Below the pieces are notes generated by a model that was not told the DNA's origin, did not search any database, and worked only from the letters and a program-made list of their open reading frames with translations. 64,000 nt of DNA from Armatimonadota bacterium (GTDB lineage Bacteria; Armatimonadota; UBA5829; DSUL01): assembly GCA_020846715.1 (NCBI GenBank), contig JADLDK010000028.1:1-64000 (forward strand). The letters are read 5' to 3'. Each line of letters begins with the position of its first letter. The first letter of the stretch is position 1. Shown piece by piece: positions 16,810 to 26,179 of this stretch. Made by a program: the position numbers and the translations under genes.

Positions 16810-17621
16810 GGCTCGGTCTGGATTCCTACAGTCTGCACCGGACTCTCGACGCCCTTGAGCCCTACTCCGCCGTTCGCGTCTTTCTGAAAAAAGTGAAGGA
16901 ACTGAAGCTGGATGGCTGGCAGTTCGACCCGAGGCACCTGGACGGCTGGAACAAAGACCTGGTGCGGGAAATCGGCGCCATCAGCCGGGGCGAGGGGCTG
17001 TATCTGGAGCTGGGCAGCGGGGGATTTGAGCACGACCACCTGATTGGACGCCTGGAGATGGCTGCGCAAGCCGGGGCGAGGAGCCTTCGCACTTTTGTAG
17101 CGCCGGAGCGGATTGCCGTAGGCGCCGAGCGAGTCAGGGAGATTGCCGGGTTTGCCGTACCACACCTGACTCGACTCGCTGCAGCCGCCTGCGACCTGGG
17201 CGTTCCAGTCGCGGTTGAGAACCACGAAGACCTCACGAGCGAAGAGCTTCAGCAAATGCTGGAGGCTATCGGCAGCGATTGCGTTGGTGCGTGTCTGGAC
17301 GCAGCTAACGCTTTGTCCGTTGGAGAAGACCCCGCCGAGTGCGCGCGCCGCCTAGCTCCGTGCACAATAGCCTGCCACCTGAAGGATTGGAGTGTGCGCG
17401 TGCAGGACGGCAGACTGGAGCGGACCACCAGGCCGTTCGGCAGCGGTGACGCCAGATTGGACGAGGTCTTTAACCTGCTGCGCGAAACCAGACCAGAGCT
17501 GCCTATCACTGTCGAGCAACCCTACATAGATCCGCGCGATCCCGGAGCGCCGGATAACGAAGACGCCGCCGTACGTCAGGCAGTTGAATACGTGCGCGGT
17601 CTGGAGAGCGGCCAGCCCTAG
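16803..17621 (+). CDS. Sugar phosphate isomerase/epimerase-like TIM-barrel protein
   Basis: This 272-residue protein has the xylose isomerase-like/AP endonuclease 2 fold. It starts LGLDSYSLHRTL. Metal-site-like segments are PVAVENHEDLTSEELQQML (Glu), GACLDAANAL (Asp), CHLKDW (His) and PITVEQPY (Glu), spaced as in sugar epimerases of this superfamily. The ATG overlaps the dehydrogenase stop by 7 bases, indicating translational coupling and a shared pathway. It is likely cytosolic, as no signal peptide is present. Epimerase or isomerase activity is inferred from the fold only. Confidence 0.82.
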   Translation: MLRLGLDSYSLHRTLDALEPYSAVRVFLKKVKELKLDGWQFDPRHLDGWNKDLVREIGAISRGEGLYLELGSGGFEHDHLIGRLEMAAQAGARSLRTFVAPERIAVGAERVREIAGFAVPHLTRLAAAACDLGVPVAVENHEDLTSEELQQMLEAIGSDCVGACLDAANALSVGEDPAECARRLAPCTIACHLKDWSVRVQDGRLERTTRPFGSGDARLDEVFNLLRETRPELPITVEQPYIDPRDPGAPDNEDAAVRQAVEYVRGLESGQP

Positions 17622-17640
17622 CTTCTAAGGACGTTCCCAG

Positions 17641-19458
17641 CTATTGCCGTCTGACGACGAGCAGCCAGTCTTCATTATACGGAGCATTGAAACTCGCTTC
17701 GACCGGTCCTCGAACCTTGCTCTGAGATAGAAGCGCCTTCGTGCCCTCACCTGTCCGCGGGTTGAACCAACCGGCAGTGAAATTCCCTTCCGGCAAATCG
17801 AGTTGAACCAGGCCGCCAGAGGGTTTGTACACGAGGTACGTCCTACCCTCTTCGCACAATACGTAATCGTCTTCAGCAGATGTGAGGCGGTCCCGCGTGA
17901 ACAGGCGCTCAATCGGAATCTTCTGCTGGCGGAAGAACTCAAGAGCGATATGCGCATATTTCCACGACTCCTCGCGACTTCTCCAATCCTCGCAGAGCAA
18001 ATCGTTGCACGGGAGCGCATAGCCGAAGTAGTACTCAACGCCTGCGCCGCCCGCCATCAGGTTACCCCAGAGGGTGCGCTTGCGGATATCGTCTGCGCTG
18101 CGCCCGATGGCCTTCGGGTCGAACCCGTCATAGCCTTTATCCGGAGGTACACCCGTGTCCGCGCCGTTCTGCTCATCGCTCGCCACAACCCAGAGCTTTC
18201 CAGCCCTCGTGGATTCCCACACCCACCAGATCGTGAACCCGTGTACGTCGTCCCAGCCGTTCTGAAGGGAAGCTCCGGTCAGATCGGACGCTTTGCCAAG
18301 ATGCGCCTTGTAGAGCTTCTCCTGATCGCCGGGAAAAGTGTGCAGGGCGATGTTGTGACCGTACGGGTCATGCTTGTGGAAGAACGCGGCCATCGCCTTT
18401 TGCTGGGCCACTGTTTGAGAGTTCTCTTCCCCGAGATTCCACGTCAGCCCCTGAAGATGGCCGAAGCGCGCGATCAGTTCCCTGTAGTAGAGCCTGCGCT
18501 CCGTGCCAAGTTCGCCACCGTCCAGGGACTCCGGCACATCGTTGTCGTTCTCCGTTTCCTGCGTCTTAAACTGGAGATGTATGCCTTTTGCCTGCGCGTG
18601 CTCGAATACAATAAGCCACTGATCGAGCTTCGAACAATCATAGCGGGTTTTCTGGTTGCGGGTCACAAATGGCCAGACATTATCGCCGTCTCCTCCGGCG
18701 TTGTACGTGAGGAAGGAAACCGTATTCATCCCCTGTGAGGCGAGATAGTTGATGGCGCCAATAAGTCCGCGACCCTTGCCAGCCTTCCAGACCGGATCGC
18801 CAGGTCGCCAGTCGCGCACGTGCGCCTGGAACGTCTTCAGCGGCGTTTTGAGCGTGGAGGTCCCGTCGAAGTCCTTGTAGGCAAGCAGCGTCTCCGGAGA
18901 GTCCGGCCCCGCCTTCAGAAAGTACTCCTTCGAACCCGCGAAGCGCAGATAGCGCTCGCCAACATACTGCAACCATCCCCTTGCGCGAAAGTCCGGCCAC
19001 CTCTTGTCAGAGGGCGCAACGCGAACGGAACCGGTCTCACCGTCAAAGAAGCCCGCTGAGACACCGGCCCTGGGGTCCTGACTTACGGCAATATCAGGGC
19101 CTTTTCGGAAGGAGACGTTGTAATCCCACAGTCCGGTTTCATTTGGACAGAACTGCGCGCGCCAGACGCGCCCGGAGGAAGCGGAAGTCTCCGCTGCCCG
19201 GCCATCCGCCGCATAGTAACCGTAGATGAGATAGGTCTTTCCCGTTGCCTTGTGGCGAAAGGTGACATTTAGTCTGTAATCGAGAAACGGATTGGGATCG
19301 GCGGTTTCACTTGTATCCGGACCGGCAAAGCTCAGACTTAGAGTGTGCCACTGCTTGAGCTCTCCGCTAACCCTGGCGCCCGCCCGCACGGAAGGTGCAG
19401 TGACGGCGCACAGGGCAGCGAACAGAATGACGGTCGTGAGTCTGGCAGGAGAAAGCAT
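17641..19458 (-). CDS. Secreted DUF5060-type glycosidase-like protein
   Basis: This exported protein of about 605 residues has a signal peptide ending near VRAGA. An N-terminal beta-sandwich (to about residue 110, with FRHKATGKTYLIYGYYAADG and NETGLWDYNVSF) matches the DUF5060 type found before glycosidase barrels. The central barrel of about 300 residues contains INYLASQGMNTVSFLTYN, LTWNLGEENSQT (an acid/base candidate Glu) and WVVASDEQNG (a second carboxylate candidate). The C-terminal beta domain with YLVYKPSGG, LDLPEGNFTAGWFNPRTG resembles the putative collagen-binding domain of this group. The likely start is ATG at 19458; an in-frame GTG at 19473 is possible. The substrate is unknown. 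Confidence 0.75.
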   Translation of the reverse strand: MLSPARLTTVILFAALCAVTAPSVRAGARVSGELKQWHTLSLSFAGPDTSETADPNPFLDYRLNVTFRHKATGKTYLIYGYYAADGRAAETSASSGRVWRAQFCPNETGLWDYNVSFRKGPDIAVSQDPRAGVSAGFFDGETGSVRVAPSDKRWPDFRARGWLQYVGERYLRFAGSKEYFLKAGPDSPETLLAYKDFDGTSTLKTPLKTFQAHVRDWRPGDPVWKAGKGRGLIGAINYLASQGMNTVSFLTYNAGGDGDNVWPFVTRNQKTRYDCSKLDQWLIVFEHAQAKGIHLQFKTQETENDNDVPESLDGGELGTERRLYYRELIARFGHLQGLTWNLGEENSQTVAQQKAMAAFFHKHDPYGHNIALHTFPGDQEKLYKAHLGKASDLTGASLQNGWDDVHGFTIWWVWESTRAGKLWVVASDEQNGADTGVPPDKGYDGFDPKAIGRSADDIRKRTLWGNLMAGGAGVEYYFGYALPCNDLLCEDWRSREESWKYAHIALEFFRQQKIPIERLFTRDRLTSAEDDYVLCEEGRTYLVYKPSGGLVQLDLPEGNFTAGWFNPRTGEGTKALLSQSKVRGPVEASFNAPYNEDWLLVVRRQ

Positions 19459-19713
19459 AAATCGGACTCTCACTTATCGTTGTGGCACGTTGGTGAATGC
19501 CAGCGTAGCCTGTAATCTTGATGATTAATTCGGCGAGCACAAGTGAAAATCATCCAGACAAGACGGTTCTCGTACGAAGACGCCGTCCGCCTCCCGCTGC
19601 AGTTTGTCCTCTTACCCGGTAAGAGTCTCCAAACCAGTACTCACAAAAGAGCGCGAGGGACGTATCTATTTCTTAGAAAATTCAAATATTTACTGAAAGA
19701 ATATGCTTAATCG

Positions 19714-19743
19714 TTGACACGAGGGGCTTGGAGGCCGTAGAAT
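19714..19743 (+). promoter_or_regulatory. Promoter of the nos operon
   Basis: A perfect TTGACA (19714-19719), an 18-base spacer, then TAGAAT (19738-19743). Transcription would begin near 19750, leaving a leader of about 195 bases before nosZ. I see no clear FNR/NNR palindrome (TTGAT-N4-ATCAA) nearby. Confidence 0.7.
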
Positions 19744-19768
19744 TGGCGCGAACCACACGCGAGTGAGC

Positions 19769-19791
19769 ATACGATAGAGTGGCTGTCGTAT
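19769..19791 (+). other. Hairpin in the nosZ leader
   Basis: ATACGATAG (19769-19777), a 5-base loop and CTGTCGTAT (19783-19791) pair over 9 positions with one G-T wobble. It lies near the 5' end of the predicted nos mRNA. Its role in stability or regulation is unknown. Confidence 0.45.
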
Positions 19792-19945
19792 ACTCTTGTG
19801 CATTTTTGCGCAAAGGTCGCGATTCTATAGCAACCAAGTCCGGATGTCCGCCGGCAAAAGACCTGACACTTGTTCTTTCTGTCGTGGCAACTCTCCGCTG
19901 GCTGTCCGGAAGCGTCTTACCTCACGAAAGCAGAGGAGGAGTGAA

Positions 19946-21982
19946 GTGGCTTACGAGACTTCTGACAACAGCAAGACCTGGGCTGTCGTGGCAGCCATTG
20001 TGGTCGTTGTGTTCGCAGCGATTGGCTGGCTGATTTTTCGGCCAAGCGGTGAAGGCGGCGCACAGGGACCGGGTGGCGCTACCCTGACAAGAATGCCGGG
20101 TGACGCCAACTCCATTATCAAGAATCGCCAGATGTCGCCTGAGGACGTTCTGGCGGCGCTGACAACCTACATGCCCTCCGGCAAGCATGACGACTACATG
20201 ATGTTCGCCTCTGGTGGGCATGGTGGCCAGGTGCTGGTGATAGGCGTGCCTTCAATGCGACTGCTCAAGGTGATCGGGGTGTTCACTCCGGAGCCGTGGC
20301 AGGGCTGGGGTTTTTCGGAAGAAACCCGTGCCGTGATCAACGGCAAAGCTGGGGATGGCACTGATCTGTTGTGGGGCGACACGCATCACCCGGCCTTGAG
20401 TGAGACCAATGGCGAGTATGACGGCCAGTTTCTCTTCATCAACGACAAGGCCTCAGCGCGTGTCGCAGTCATCGATCTCCGAGACTTCGAAACCAAGCAG
20501 ATTGTTAAGAACCCGCTGGCCATCAACGACCACGGCGGCGCCTTTGTCACTCCGGACACCGAATGGGTTATTGAAGGCGGTCAGTATGCGCATCCTATCG
20601 GTGGAAAATACGCGTCCCTGGCTGATTACAAGAAATCCTACAGGGGGTTGGTCACCTGCTGGAAGTTCGATCGCAAGAAGGGCAGCATAGACCCGTCCAA
20701 ATCCTTTGCTATTGAGTTGCCACCGTACTGGCAGGATCTGTCGGACGCCGGCAAACTTGTGAGTGACGGGTGGATATTCCTGAACTCGTTCAATACGGAG
20801 ATGGCCACAGGCGGCGGAGAAAAGAAGGGCGGCGTCTGGTTTGAGGCCGGCACAACCCAGCGTGACATGGACTACCTGCACGTCATCAATCTCAAGAAGG
20901 CCATCGCGACAGCGGCTGCAGGCAAGACGACCACCATCAACGGATTCCGGATGATCCCGCTGCAGACTGCAGCCTCTGAGAGCATTCTGTACTTTGCCCC
21001 AGAACCCAAAAGCCCGCACGGGGTGGATGTCACCCCTGGCGGCGAGTATATGGTAGTCTCCGGCAAGCTGGACCCACATGTCACAATTTTCAGCTTCCAG
21101 AAGATGATGGATGCTATCAAGAACAAGTCATTCTCCGGGAAAGACCCTTACGGCGTCCCGATCTTTGACTTCAAGAAGGTTGTGGAAAAGCAGGTGGAGT
21201 TGGGCCTGGGGCCACTTCATACGCAGTTTGACGACAAGGGATACGCCTATACGAGCCTTTTCCTGGACAGCGCTGTGGCGCGGTGGTCACTGGGTGGGCC
21301 GTACGAAAAACTCCACTCAGATAAACCGTGGACGCTCGTCAAGAAGATACCTGTGCAGTACAATGTCGGACATCTTGCCGCCGCGGAAGGTGATACCGCC
21401 AAGCCCGCCGGTCACTTCCTGGTCGCGTTGAACAAGTGGTCGGTGGACCGGTTCGCTAATGTGGGCCCTCTTCTGCCGCAGAACCTGCAGCTCGTGGACA
21501 TTTCCAATCCCGGCGATAAGATGCAGGTGCTGTATGACATGCCCATTGGAATCGGCGAACCTCACTATTCGCAAATCATCAAGGCCGACAAGATCAAGGC
21601 GTGGGACGTGTACCCTGAGATCGGATGGTCGCCTGTTACGCAGAGCAAGTCTCCAAAAGCCACGACTGTTGGCCAGGAGCGCATCGTGCGCAACGGAAAT
21701 ACTGTTGAAGTGTTCATGACGGCCATCAGGAGTCATCTGAACCCGGAGCATGTCGAGGTGAAGAAAGGCGACAAGGTGATCTGGCACGTGACGAACGTGG
21801 AGCGAGCGCGCGACGCAACGCACGGATTCGCGCTGTTCAATCACAACCTCAGCCTTGAACCGGGTGAAACGGAGACTATCTCCTTCACAGCGACGAAAGA
21901 GGGAGTCTATCCGTACTACTGCACGGAGTTCTGCTCAGCGCTTCACCTGGAGATGACCGGGTATCTTCTGGTGAAACCGTAG
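19946..21982 (+). CDS. nosZ: Nitrous oxide reductase, clade II type
   Basis: This copper enzyme of 678 residues reduces N2O to N2 at the end of denitrification. All seven CuZ histidine segments are visible: SGGHGGQ, DTHHPALS, NDHGGAF, QYAHP, PHGVDV, LHTQF and VGHLAA. The C-terminal cupredoxin carries CuA ligands C659, C663, H667 and M670 (CTEFCSALHLEM). The N-terminus has no twin-arginine motif but a single hydrophobic segment (about 12-30), which acts as a Sec signal anchor or signal peptide, as in clade II enzymes. The start is GTG at 19946, six bases after AGAGGAGGAG. A longer frame from 19796 exists but lacks a ribosome site. It is first in the nos operon. Confidence 0.95.
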   Translation: MAYETSDNSKTWAVVAAIVVVVFAAIGWLIFRPSGEGGAQGPGGATLTRMPGDANSIIKNRQMSPEDVLAALTTYMPSGKHDDYMMFASGGHGGQVLVIGVPSMRLLKVIGVFTPEPWQGWGFSEETRAVINGKAGDGTDLLWGDTHHPALSETNGEYDGQFLFINDKASARVAVIDLRDFETKQIVKNPLAINDHGGAFVTPDTEWVIEGGQYAHPIGGKYASLADYKKSYRGLVTCWKFDRKKGSIDPSKSFAIELPPYWQDLSDAGKLVSDGWIFLNSFNTEMATGGGEKKGGVWFEAGTTQRDMDYLHVINLKKAIATAAAGKTTTINGFRMIPLQTAASESILYFAPEPKSPHGVDVTPGGEYMVVSGKLDPHVTIFSFQKMMDAIKNKSFSGKDPYGVPIFDFKKVVEKQVELGLGPLHTQFDDKGYAYTSLFLDSAVARWSLGGPYEKLHSDKPWTLVKKIPVQYNVGHLAAAEGDTAKPAGHFLVALNKWSVDRFANVGPLLPQNLQLVDISNPGDKMQVLYDMPIGIGEPHYSQIIKADKIKAWDVYPEIGWSPVTQSKSPKATTVGQERIVRNGNTVEVFMTAIRSHLNPEHVEVKKGDKVIWHVTNVERARDATHGFALFNHNLSLEPGETETISFTATKEGVYPYYCTEFCSALHLEMTGYLLVKP

Positions 21983-22016
21983 GACTGTTCGGGAGCACCC
22001 TTACGAGACGCAGAAT

Positions 22017-22670
22017 ATGAAAAAACGACTGAATACAATTATCGGACCGCGAGTGCCGCCCGATCTCCAGAAACAAGACTCTCTGAGGTTTCTGCTCCCG
22101 ACACTACTGTTGTCGCTTTCGGTGGTGTGCCTGCTGGTAAGTATCTCTCAGCCTTACTGGCGGCTGAAGCTGCACGCTCCCCAGTATCCTGGAGGGTTGT
22201 CCGTGCAGGTTTACCTCACCCACACCACCGGCGACGTCAAAGAGATTGACGGACTGAACCACTATATCGGGATGAAGTCTTTGTCGGAAGCGGCAAAGCT
22301 GGAGAGGTCCATAAGCGTCGCCGCTGTGCTGGTGCTGGCAGTTCTATTGCTGGGGGCGACATACGTTCACACACGGTGGGCGGTCTTGCTGGTCATCCCG
22401 TGCCTGATCTTTCCATTTGGATTTCTGGGGGACCTGTACTACTGGTTGCGGGCTTTTGGGCTGAACCTCAATCCAGAAGCCCCGCTCAATCATGCGGTCA
22501 AACCCTTTGTGCCAACGATTCTCGGAGAGGGATTCGTCGGGCAATTCAAGACAGTCGCATCCGTTGACAGCGGGTTCTACCTGGTGTGCATGGGTTGCGT
22601 GCTGGCGATTGCCGGGTTGTGGTTCCATCGCCTTGCGTACAAGCCTCTGCAGGACCAGGCCTTGTCGTGA
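22017..22670 (+). CDS. nosB: NosB-like membrane protein of the nos cluster
   Basis: This 217-residue integral membrane protein has hydrophobic segments at about 26-46, 100-117, 122-142 and 186-206. Between the first two is an extracytoplasmic-looking loop with SQPYWRLKLHAPQYPGGLSV and GDVKEIDGLNHYIGM, a pattern I associate with the membrane protein encoded next to clade II nosZ (NosB). It follows nosZ by 34 bases and its TGA overlaps the nosDF start as GTGA. Its exact biochemical role is not established. It may anchor NosZ or pass electrons. The NosB name rests on position plus this loop. Confidence 0.75.
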   Translation: MKKRLNTIIGPRVPPDLQKQDSLRFLLPTLLLSLSVVCLLVSISQPYWRLKLHAPQYPGGLSVQVYLTHTTGDVKEIDGLNHYIGMKSLSEAAKLERSISVAAVLVLAVLLLGATYVHTRWAVLLVIPCLIFPFGFLGDLYYWLRAFGLNLNPEAPLNHAVKPFVPTILGEGFVGQFKTVASVDSGFYLVCMGCVLAIAGLWFHRLAYKPLQDQALS

Positions 22671-24835
22671 GATCTGCTTTTCTTGCTGCGCTGCCAGTCG
22701 GCTTCGCGGCGCTTTTGTGCGCCGGGTCCCTCGGAGCCCGCACACTGACAGTCACACCTTCAGACAATCTCCAGGCTGCGCTGGCCATGTCTCGCGCAGG
22801 CGATACGGTGCGGGTTGTCGGCGGTCACCACCAGGGCCACTTCAAGGTTTCTGTACCAATGACGCTGGCGGGTGAGAACAGCCCGATTCTGGACGGTGGT
22901 GGTCATGGCACGGTGCTTGCTATAGATGCGCCCGATGTCACCGTGCGCGGATTCCATCTTCGCGGAAGCGGCGACTCCCTGGATATGGAAAACTCCGGCA
23001 TTGTCGTTCTGGCGCCGCGAGCCCGAGTTGAGAACAACACAATTTCTGATGCGCTCTTTGGCATCTTTCTGCGAAAGGCCGACGATTCAGTTCTCAGGAG
23101 TAATCAAATTACCGGCAAGGACCTGGATGTGCCACGCCGGGGAGACCTGATCCGCATCTGGTACAGCAATGGTGTGACAGTTGAGGATAACACCCTGAGC
23201 CAGGGGCGCGATGCGGTCCTCTGGTACTCACAAGGCTTGAAGATTCGGCGCAACCGCGCCCTCAACAGCCGCTACGGGCTTCACTTTATGTACTGCGACG
23301 ACGCAGACATCGAGGGCAACACTCTATCCAACAACTCGGTCGGCATCTTTTTGATGTACAGCAGGAGACTGCGGCTGGTCGGCAACACGATCGCGAGCAA
23401 CCGGGGTCCAAGCGGCTACGGTGTGGGTCTGAAAGATATGGACGATGCGTTGATTGAGAACAACGCACTCGTGGACAACCGCATCGGCATCCACACGGAC
23501 AGTTCTCCAAGAGAGATTGACAGCATTCAGACAATAGCGCGAAACCTTATCGCCTACAACGATGTTGGCATCAGCATCCTCCCAGATACGCAGCGCAACT
23601 ACATAACCACAAACAGCTTCCTGGAGAACGGGGAGCAGGTGCAGGTGGCGGGATCCGGCCAGTTGCAGGGCAACATTTGGGCAGAGCGCGGCCGGGGAAA
23701 CTACTGGAGCGACTACGCAGGTTACGACAGGAGCGGGCGAGGTGTGGGGGAGGTACCCTACCGATCGGAAAGTCTCTTCGAGAATCTCACACAACGAGCG
23801 GAGGTCTTGAAGGTGCTGGCTGGCAGCCCGTTCCAGGTAGCGCTGGACTTCGCGGCTCGCGCGTTTCCTGTGTTCAGACCTGCTCCGAAACTGACCGATC
23901 CCAATCCGCTTATGACGCCTGTGCTGCCGCAAGGCGTCCCGGCACTCCCGCGTAAACAGGGACGAGGCCTGGCTGGCACAGCAACTGGTCTGATGCTTGC
24001 GCTAGTTGCGATCGCTGGCCTGCCGCGTGCGCAGAAGGACCCTCGGCGTCCGAGACGTCTGCGCACACCGACCGCTGATCCACTCATCGAAGTGGAAGCT
24101 CTCACAAAAAGATTCGGCGCAATCGAAGCGGTCAAGGGCGTCTCCTTTGCGGTAAGACAGGGAGATGTCGTAGCTCTGTGGGGCCCAAACGGAGCTGGAA
24201 AGACCACCGTACTTCGATGTCTTCTGGGTCTGTTTCCTTTCAGTGGCCAGGTCAGGGTGGTCGGCGTAGATATGCGATCCAGAGGGCGTCTGGCGCGCAG
24301 GTTTATCGGATTTGTTCCGCAAGAGCTCAGCTTTCACGACAGACTCTCGACGGCGGAGACACTTGAGATGTACGCTCGTCTGAAGCACGCGCCGCTTGCC
24401 CGGGTTAAAGAGTTGCTTGAAACTCTCGGACTGATGGAGCATCATCGCAAGAGCGTGCGCGCGCTGTCTGGAGGACTGAAGCAGCGGCTGGCTCTGGCGT
24501 GCGCACTGCTGTCGGACCCGCCCATTCTGCTGCTGGATGAGCCGACCTCCAATCTGGATCAGGCCGCCAGAGACGATTTTTTGAGTTTGTTGTCCGATCT
24601 GAGCCGCGCCGGCAAGACTCTGGTATTCACGTCACACAGACCCGAAGAGGTCGAGTCGCTTGCGACACGCATTATCCTGATGGAAAATGGCAAGATTGTC
24701 CGGGATACCCAGATCAAAGGAACTCCCTCTGAGGCGGTCACGGATGCGGATGCTCATTCTGAGTTGAAAGACGCCACAGATATTCTTGCGTCCGCGAACC
24801 CGAACGAGTGCGGCCTTGCTCTGGAGGGACATTAG
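22667..24835 (+). CDS. nosDF: NosD-NosF fusion: periplasmic copper-maturation domain plus ABC ATPase
   Basis: One unbroken 722-residue frame joins two normally separate proteins. Residues 1-24 form a signal peptide. About 30-400 is a right-handed beta-helix of NosD type with repeats such as NSGIVVLAPRARVENNTIS, RYGLHFMYCDDADIEGN and GIFLMYSRRL. A hydrophobic span at about 433-452 (GTATGLMLALVAIAGL) can cross the membrane. From about 471 a complete NosF ATPase follows: Walker A GPNGAGKTT (about 505-513), Q-loop FVPQELSF, signature LSGGLKQR, Walker B ILLLDEPTSNLD and H-loop FTSHRPEE. The topology would put NosD outside and NosF inside. GTG at 22667 overlaps the nosB stop (GTGA). NosD/F/Y mature the CuZ site. 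Confidence 0.88.
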   Translation: MRSAFLAALPVGFAALLCAGSLGARTLTVTPSDNLQAALAMSRAGDTVRVVGGHHQGHFKVSVPMTLAGENSPILDGGGHGTVLAIDAPDVTVRGFHLRGSGDSLDMENSGIVVLAPRARVENNTISDALFGIFLRKADDSVLRSNQITGKDLDVPRRGDLIRIWYSNGVTVEDNTLSQGRDAVLWYSQGLKIRRNRALNSRYGLHFMYCDDADIEGNTLSNNSVGIFLMYSRRLRLVGNTIASNRGPSGYGVGLKDMDDALIENNALVDNRIGIHTDSSPREIDSIQTIARNLIAYNDVGISILPDTQRNYITTNSFLENGEQVQVAGSGQLQGNIWAERGRGNYWSDYAGYDRSGRGVGEVPYRSESLFENLTQRAEVLKVLAGSPFQVALDFAARAFPVFRPAPKLTDPNPLMTPVLPQGVPALPRKQGRGLAGTATGLMLALVAIAGLPRAQKDPRRPRRLRTPTADPLIEVEALTKRFGAIEAVKGVSFAVRQGDVVALWGPNGAGKTTVLRCLLGLFPFSGQVRVVGVDMRSRGRLARRFIGFVPQELSFHDRLSTAETLEMYARLKHAPLARVKELLETLGLMEHHRKSVRALSGGLKQRLALACALLSDPPILLLDEPTSNLDQAARDDFLSLLSDLSRAGKTLVFTSHRPEEVESLATRIILMENGKIVRDTQIKGTPSEAVTDADAHSELKDATDILASANPNECGLALEGH

Positions 24836-25665
24836 TGGATCCAAGCGTCGTCCTCGTACTGGCTCAGAAAGAGCTCAAAGACTCCTTCCGCAGCCGCTGG
24901 TTTGTCGTTTTTGCAGGAGTGTTTGCAGGGCTGGCGCTGGCGCTTGTGGCGTTCAGCATGTCAGGAGCGGCCAGCTACGGAATCTCCGGATTTGGCCGCA
25001 CGGGGGCTTCGCTGGTCAACCTGGTGCTTCTGATTGCGCCATTGATGGGGTTGACTCTGGGGGCGCTGGGGCTGGCTGGAGAACAGGAGAGAGGTACGCT
25101 GGCGTATCTGTTAGCGCAGCCACTCGGAATGCTGGAGTTGCTGGTCGGCAAGTATTTGGGCATGGCGCTGGCGATTCTTGGCGCGTTGTCGGCGGGCTTT
25201 GGCGTCAGCGCGGTGGTCATTCTCGCCCAGGGCGGATATGCGGATGGCGGCGACTTTCTGGCTCTGATGATACTCTCGTATCTGCTGGCGCTCGTCAGCC
25301 TGAGCCTCGGATTCCTGCTGGCCAGCCTTGTGCGAAGCAGCGTGACGGCGCTTGGCGCGGCGTTATTTGTCTGGCTGATGCTGGTATTTGTGGGGGATCT
25401 TGGCCTTATGGGCACGGCATTGGTGCTGCGGTTTAAGATAGATACTCTTTTTGTTGCGGCGCTGGTCAATCCGCTGCAGGTTTTCAAGATGGCGTCAGTG
25501 ATCCGGCTTGGCACTCAGCCGGAAGTTCTGGGTCCGGTTGGCGTCTATGCGTCGCGCACGTACGGGTCGCATTTGATGGCGCTTCTGGTAAGTATTCTGC
25601 TGGTCTGGATTGCGGCGCCACTGGCCGGGTCGGTGGCCTTGTTCAGCAGACGAGGCGCCGCGTGA
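24835..25665 (+). CDS. nosY: NosY ABC transporter permease
   Basis: This 276-residue permease has about six hydrophobic segments (WFVVFAGVFAGLALALVAFS, LVLLIAPLMGLTLGALGL, LALVSLSLGFLLASLV and others). The N-terminal VVLVLAQKELKDSFRSRWFV is typical of ABC-2 permeases of the NosY type, and AGEQERGTLAYLLAQPL matches the conserved coupling region. It is the membrane partner of the NosF domain encoded just before it. The start is GTG at 24835, sharing one base with the nosDF stop (TAGTG), with GGAGGGA six bases upstream. The stop overlaps nosL by GTGA. Confidence 0.9.
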   Translation: MDPSVVLVLAQKELKDSFRSRWFVVFAGVFAGLALALVAFSMSGAASYGISGFGRTGASLVNLVLLIAPLMGLTLGALGLAGEQERGTLAYLLAQPLGMLELLVGKYLGMALAILGALSAGFGVSAVVILAQGGYADGGDFLALMILSYLLALVSLSLGFLLASLVRSSVTALGAALFVWLMLVFVGDLGLMGTALVLRFKIDTLFVAALVNPLQVFKMASVIRLGTQPEVLGPVGVYASRTYGSHLMALLVSILLVWIAAPLAGSVALFSRRGAA

Positions 25666-26126
25666 AGGCACGTTGGCTGGTGCTGCTTGCTCTGACGACG
25701 GCATTTCTCAACGCTGGATGCGCCCGCCAGGACCCAACAGCCACACCGCCACAGGTGCGCTACGGACAGGACCCCTGCACCGAGTGTTCGATGATTATCA
25801 ACGAGTCCAGATACGCTTCTGCGCTGGTGACGGCAGATGGGCAAACGCTACTGTTCGACGATCTGGGAGAGCTTGGAGCTCACGCGAGAAAACTCGACAA
25901 ACCACCGCTCATGGTGTGGGTGCGCGATTATAGCCGTCCAAAAGAGGAAGCATGGCTGAAGGGCTCGCAAGCAGTGTTCGTTCAGAGTCCACAATTGAAA
26001 ACCCCCATGGGATACGGATTTGTGGCTGTCGCTTCAGAAAGCGAGGCGAAAAATCTGGCCGTCGAGACGAAAGGGCGCGTTCTACGTTTGAAGGAGATCC
26101 TTTCTGCGGAAGAACAACTGCGCTGA
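25662..26126 (+). CDS. nosL: NosL copper-binding lipoprotein
   Basis: This 154-residue protein has a lipoprotein signal with lipobox LNAGC, so it is predicted to be a membrane-anchored periplasmic copper chaperone. The metal motif DPCTECSMII is the C-x2-C-x-M site of NosL. Later segments (LLFDDLGELGAH, AVFVQSPQLKTPMGYGFVA) match the NosL fold. It is thought to deliver Cu(I) for NosZ assembly. The start is GTG at 25662 within the nosY stop (GTGA). The genetic position and motifs agree. Confidence 0.92.
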   Translation: MKARWLVLLALTTAFLNAGCARQDPTATPPQVRYGQDPCTECSMIINESRYASALVTADGQTLLFDDLGELGAHARKLDKPPLMVWVRDYSRPKEEAWLKGSQAVFVQSPQLKTPMGYGFVAVASESEAKNLAVETKGRVLRLKEILSAEEQLR

Positions 26127-26135
26127 GACAGAATT

Positions 26136-26161
26136 TTCCAGACATGGTATCTTGTCTGGAA
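26136..26161 (+). promoter_or_regulatory. Perfect dyad upstream of the cytochrome gene
   Basis: TTCCAGACA (26136-26144) and TGTCTGGAA (26153-26161) form a perfect 9-base inverted repeat with an 8-base spacer between nosL and the cytochrome lipoprotein gene. It has no T run, so it fits either an operator or an mRNA stem that sets relative expression. Confidence 0.45.
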
Positions 26162-26179
26162 TCTTGTAAGGAGGAATGA

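Noticed and set aside
19796-19945. In-frame extension of nosZ with a CSFC motif resembling the ClpX zinc-binding start
   Set aside because: The second cysteine pair is missing, there is no ribosome site at 19796 or 19844, and the GTG at 19946 has a strong one.
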